Shown in pieces: positions 5,729-5,926 of a stretch of DNA of 5,926 bases. Position 1 is the stretch's first letter; each line of letters begins with the position of its first letter. Below the pieces are notes generated by a model. It had not been told where the DNA came from, searched no databases, and worked only from the letters and a program-made list of their open reading frames with translations. The stretch is from positions 1 through 5,926 of the forward strand of contig JASIBJ010000739.1 of NCBI GenBank assembly GCA_030045215.1, given 5' to 3'. This stretch comes from Streptosporangiaceae bacterium. GTDB lineage: Bacteria; Actinomycetota; Actinomycetes; Streptosporangiales; Streptosporangiaceae. The position numbers and the translations under genes were made by a program.

Positions 5729-5735
5729 GGAAGGA
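5729..5735 (+). promoter_or_regulatory. Ribosome binding site of the gene at 5743
   Basis: GGAAGGA lies 7 nt upstream of the GTG at 5743, a good position, and selects this start. Confidence 0.65.
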
Positions 5736-5742
5736 CACCCCG

Positions 5743-5926
5743 GTGGCCCAGTACGACACGAGGTTCGCGGTCGGCGAGCGTGACTCGGGCGTTCGCAAGG
5801 TAAGCCGGCTGACCTGGCGCGTCGGCCTCGTCGGCGCGGCCGCCGCCGGGCTCGTTGGCCTGGTGCTCGCTCATCCGGCCAGCGCCAGCCGCCAGCAGGC
5901 GCACGAGCAGCCGGGCGTGATCATCA
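5743..5926 (+). CDS. N-terminal part of an unrecognised membrane-anchored or secreted protein, truncated at the window edge
   Basis: I do not recognise this gene. The frame is open from a GTG with a good Shine-Dalgarno to the window end (61 codons). The sequence starts MAQYDTRFAVGERDSGVRKVSRLTWR, a 26-residue hydrophilic segment with net positive charge near the membrane. A hydrophobic stretch of about 16 residues follows (VGLVGAAAAGLVGLVL, 27-42), then AHPASASRQQAHEQPG. The ASA (46-48) could be a signal-peptidase I site, making this a long Tat/Sec-type signal; there is no twin-arginine. Otherwise it is a single-pass anchor with the rest outside. The polar region after it looks like the start of a linker. 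It is divergent from csoR and shares its regulatory region, so copper control is possible. The function would be decided by the missing part. Confidence 0.7.
   Translation, partial: MAQYDTRFAVGERDSGVRKVSRLTWRVGLVGAAAAGLVGLVLAHPASASRQQAHEQPGVII

Overview
The window is GC-rich with strong G/C bias at third codon positions, GTG starts and short GTGA gene overlaps. It carries mshA, the gene for the first committed step of mycothiol synthesis, a thiol made essentially only by actinomycetes. Together with the SenX3/RegX3 phosphate two-component pair and a CsoR copper sensor, this places the DNA in an actinobacterium outside Mycobacterium, perhaps a Frankia- or Streptosporangium-like lineage. The lineage guess is inference; the phylum is well supported.

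Layout: the left edge (1-323, +) is the end of an exported protein that resembles a PCu(A)C copper chaperone with a basic, proline-rich tail. It converges on regX3 (335-1021, -), which is preceded by its kinase gene senX3 (1018-2163, -) with a 4-bp overlap. About 260 bp of non-coding DNA follows, then phosphoglycerate mutase gpm (2426-3169, -). A 225-bp divergent intergenic region holding an AT-rich island (about 3297-3355) separates gpm from mshA (3395-4669, +). mshA overlaps a YbjN-domain gene (4666-5256, +). That gene meets csoR (5258-5539, -) tail to tail with a single base between stop codons, inside a large imperfect inverted repeat. A 200-bp regulatory region then separates csoR from a divergent, truncated membrane or secreted protein gene (5743 to the right edge).

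The core is the set mshA, ybjN, gpm, senX3, regX3 found together in Mycobacterium tuberculosis (Rv0486-Rv0491), with the two halves divergent here and no phoU visible. SenX3 would sense phosphate status and phosphorylate RegX3. Gpm serves glycolysis and MshA starts mycothiol synthesis. The copper-linked genes at both edges (PCu(A)C-like and csoR) suggest a possible copper or thiol homeostasis context, but that is inference.

The most unusual points are a SenX3 with no transmembrane segment and an in-frame stop just upstream that blocks extension; -10-like boxes placed 6-7 nt before the start codons of gpm, senX3 and csoR, suggesting leaderless mRNAs; a 51-bp inverted structure spanning two convergent stop codons; and loss of the expected copper ligands in the PCu(A)C-like protein. 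I see no CRISPR array, tRNA, rRNA, insertion sequence or phage gene, and no evidence of an entirely new multi-gene system.
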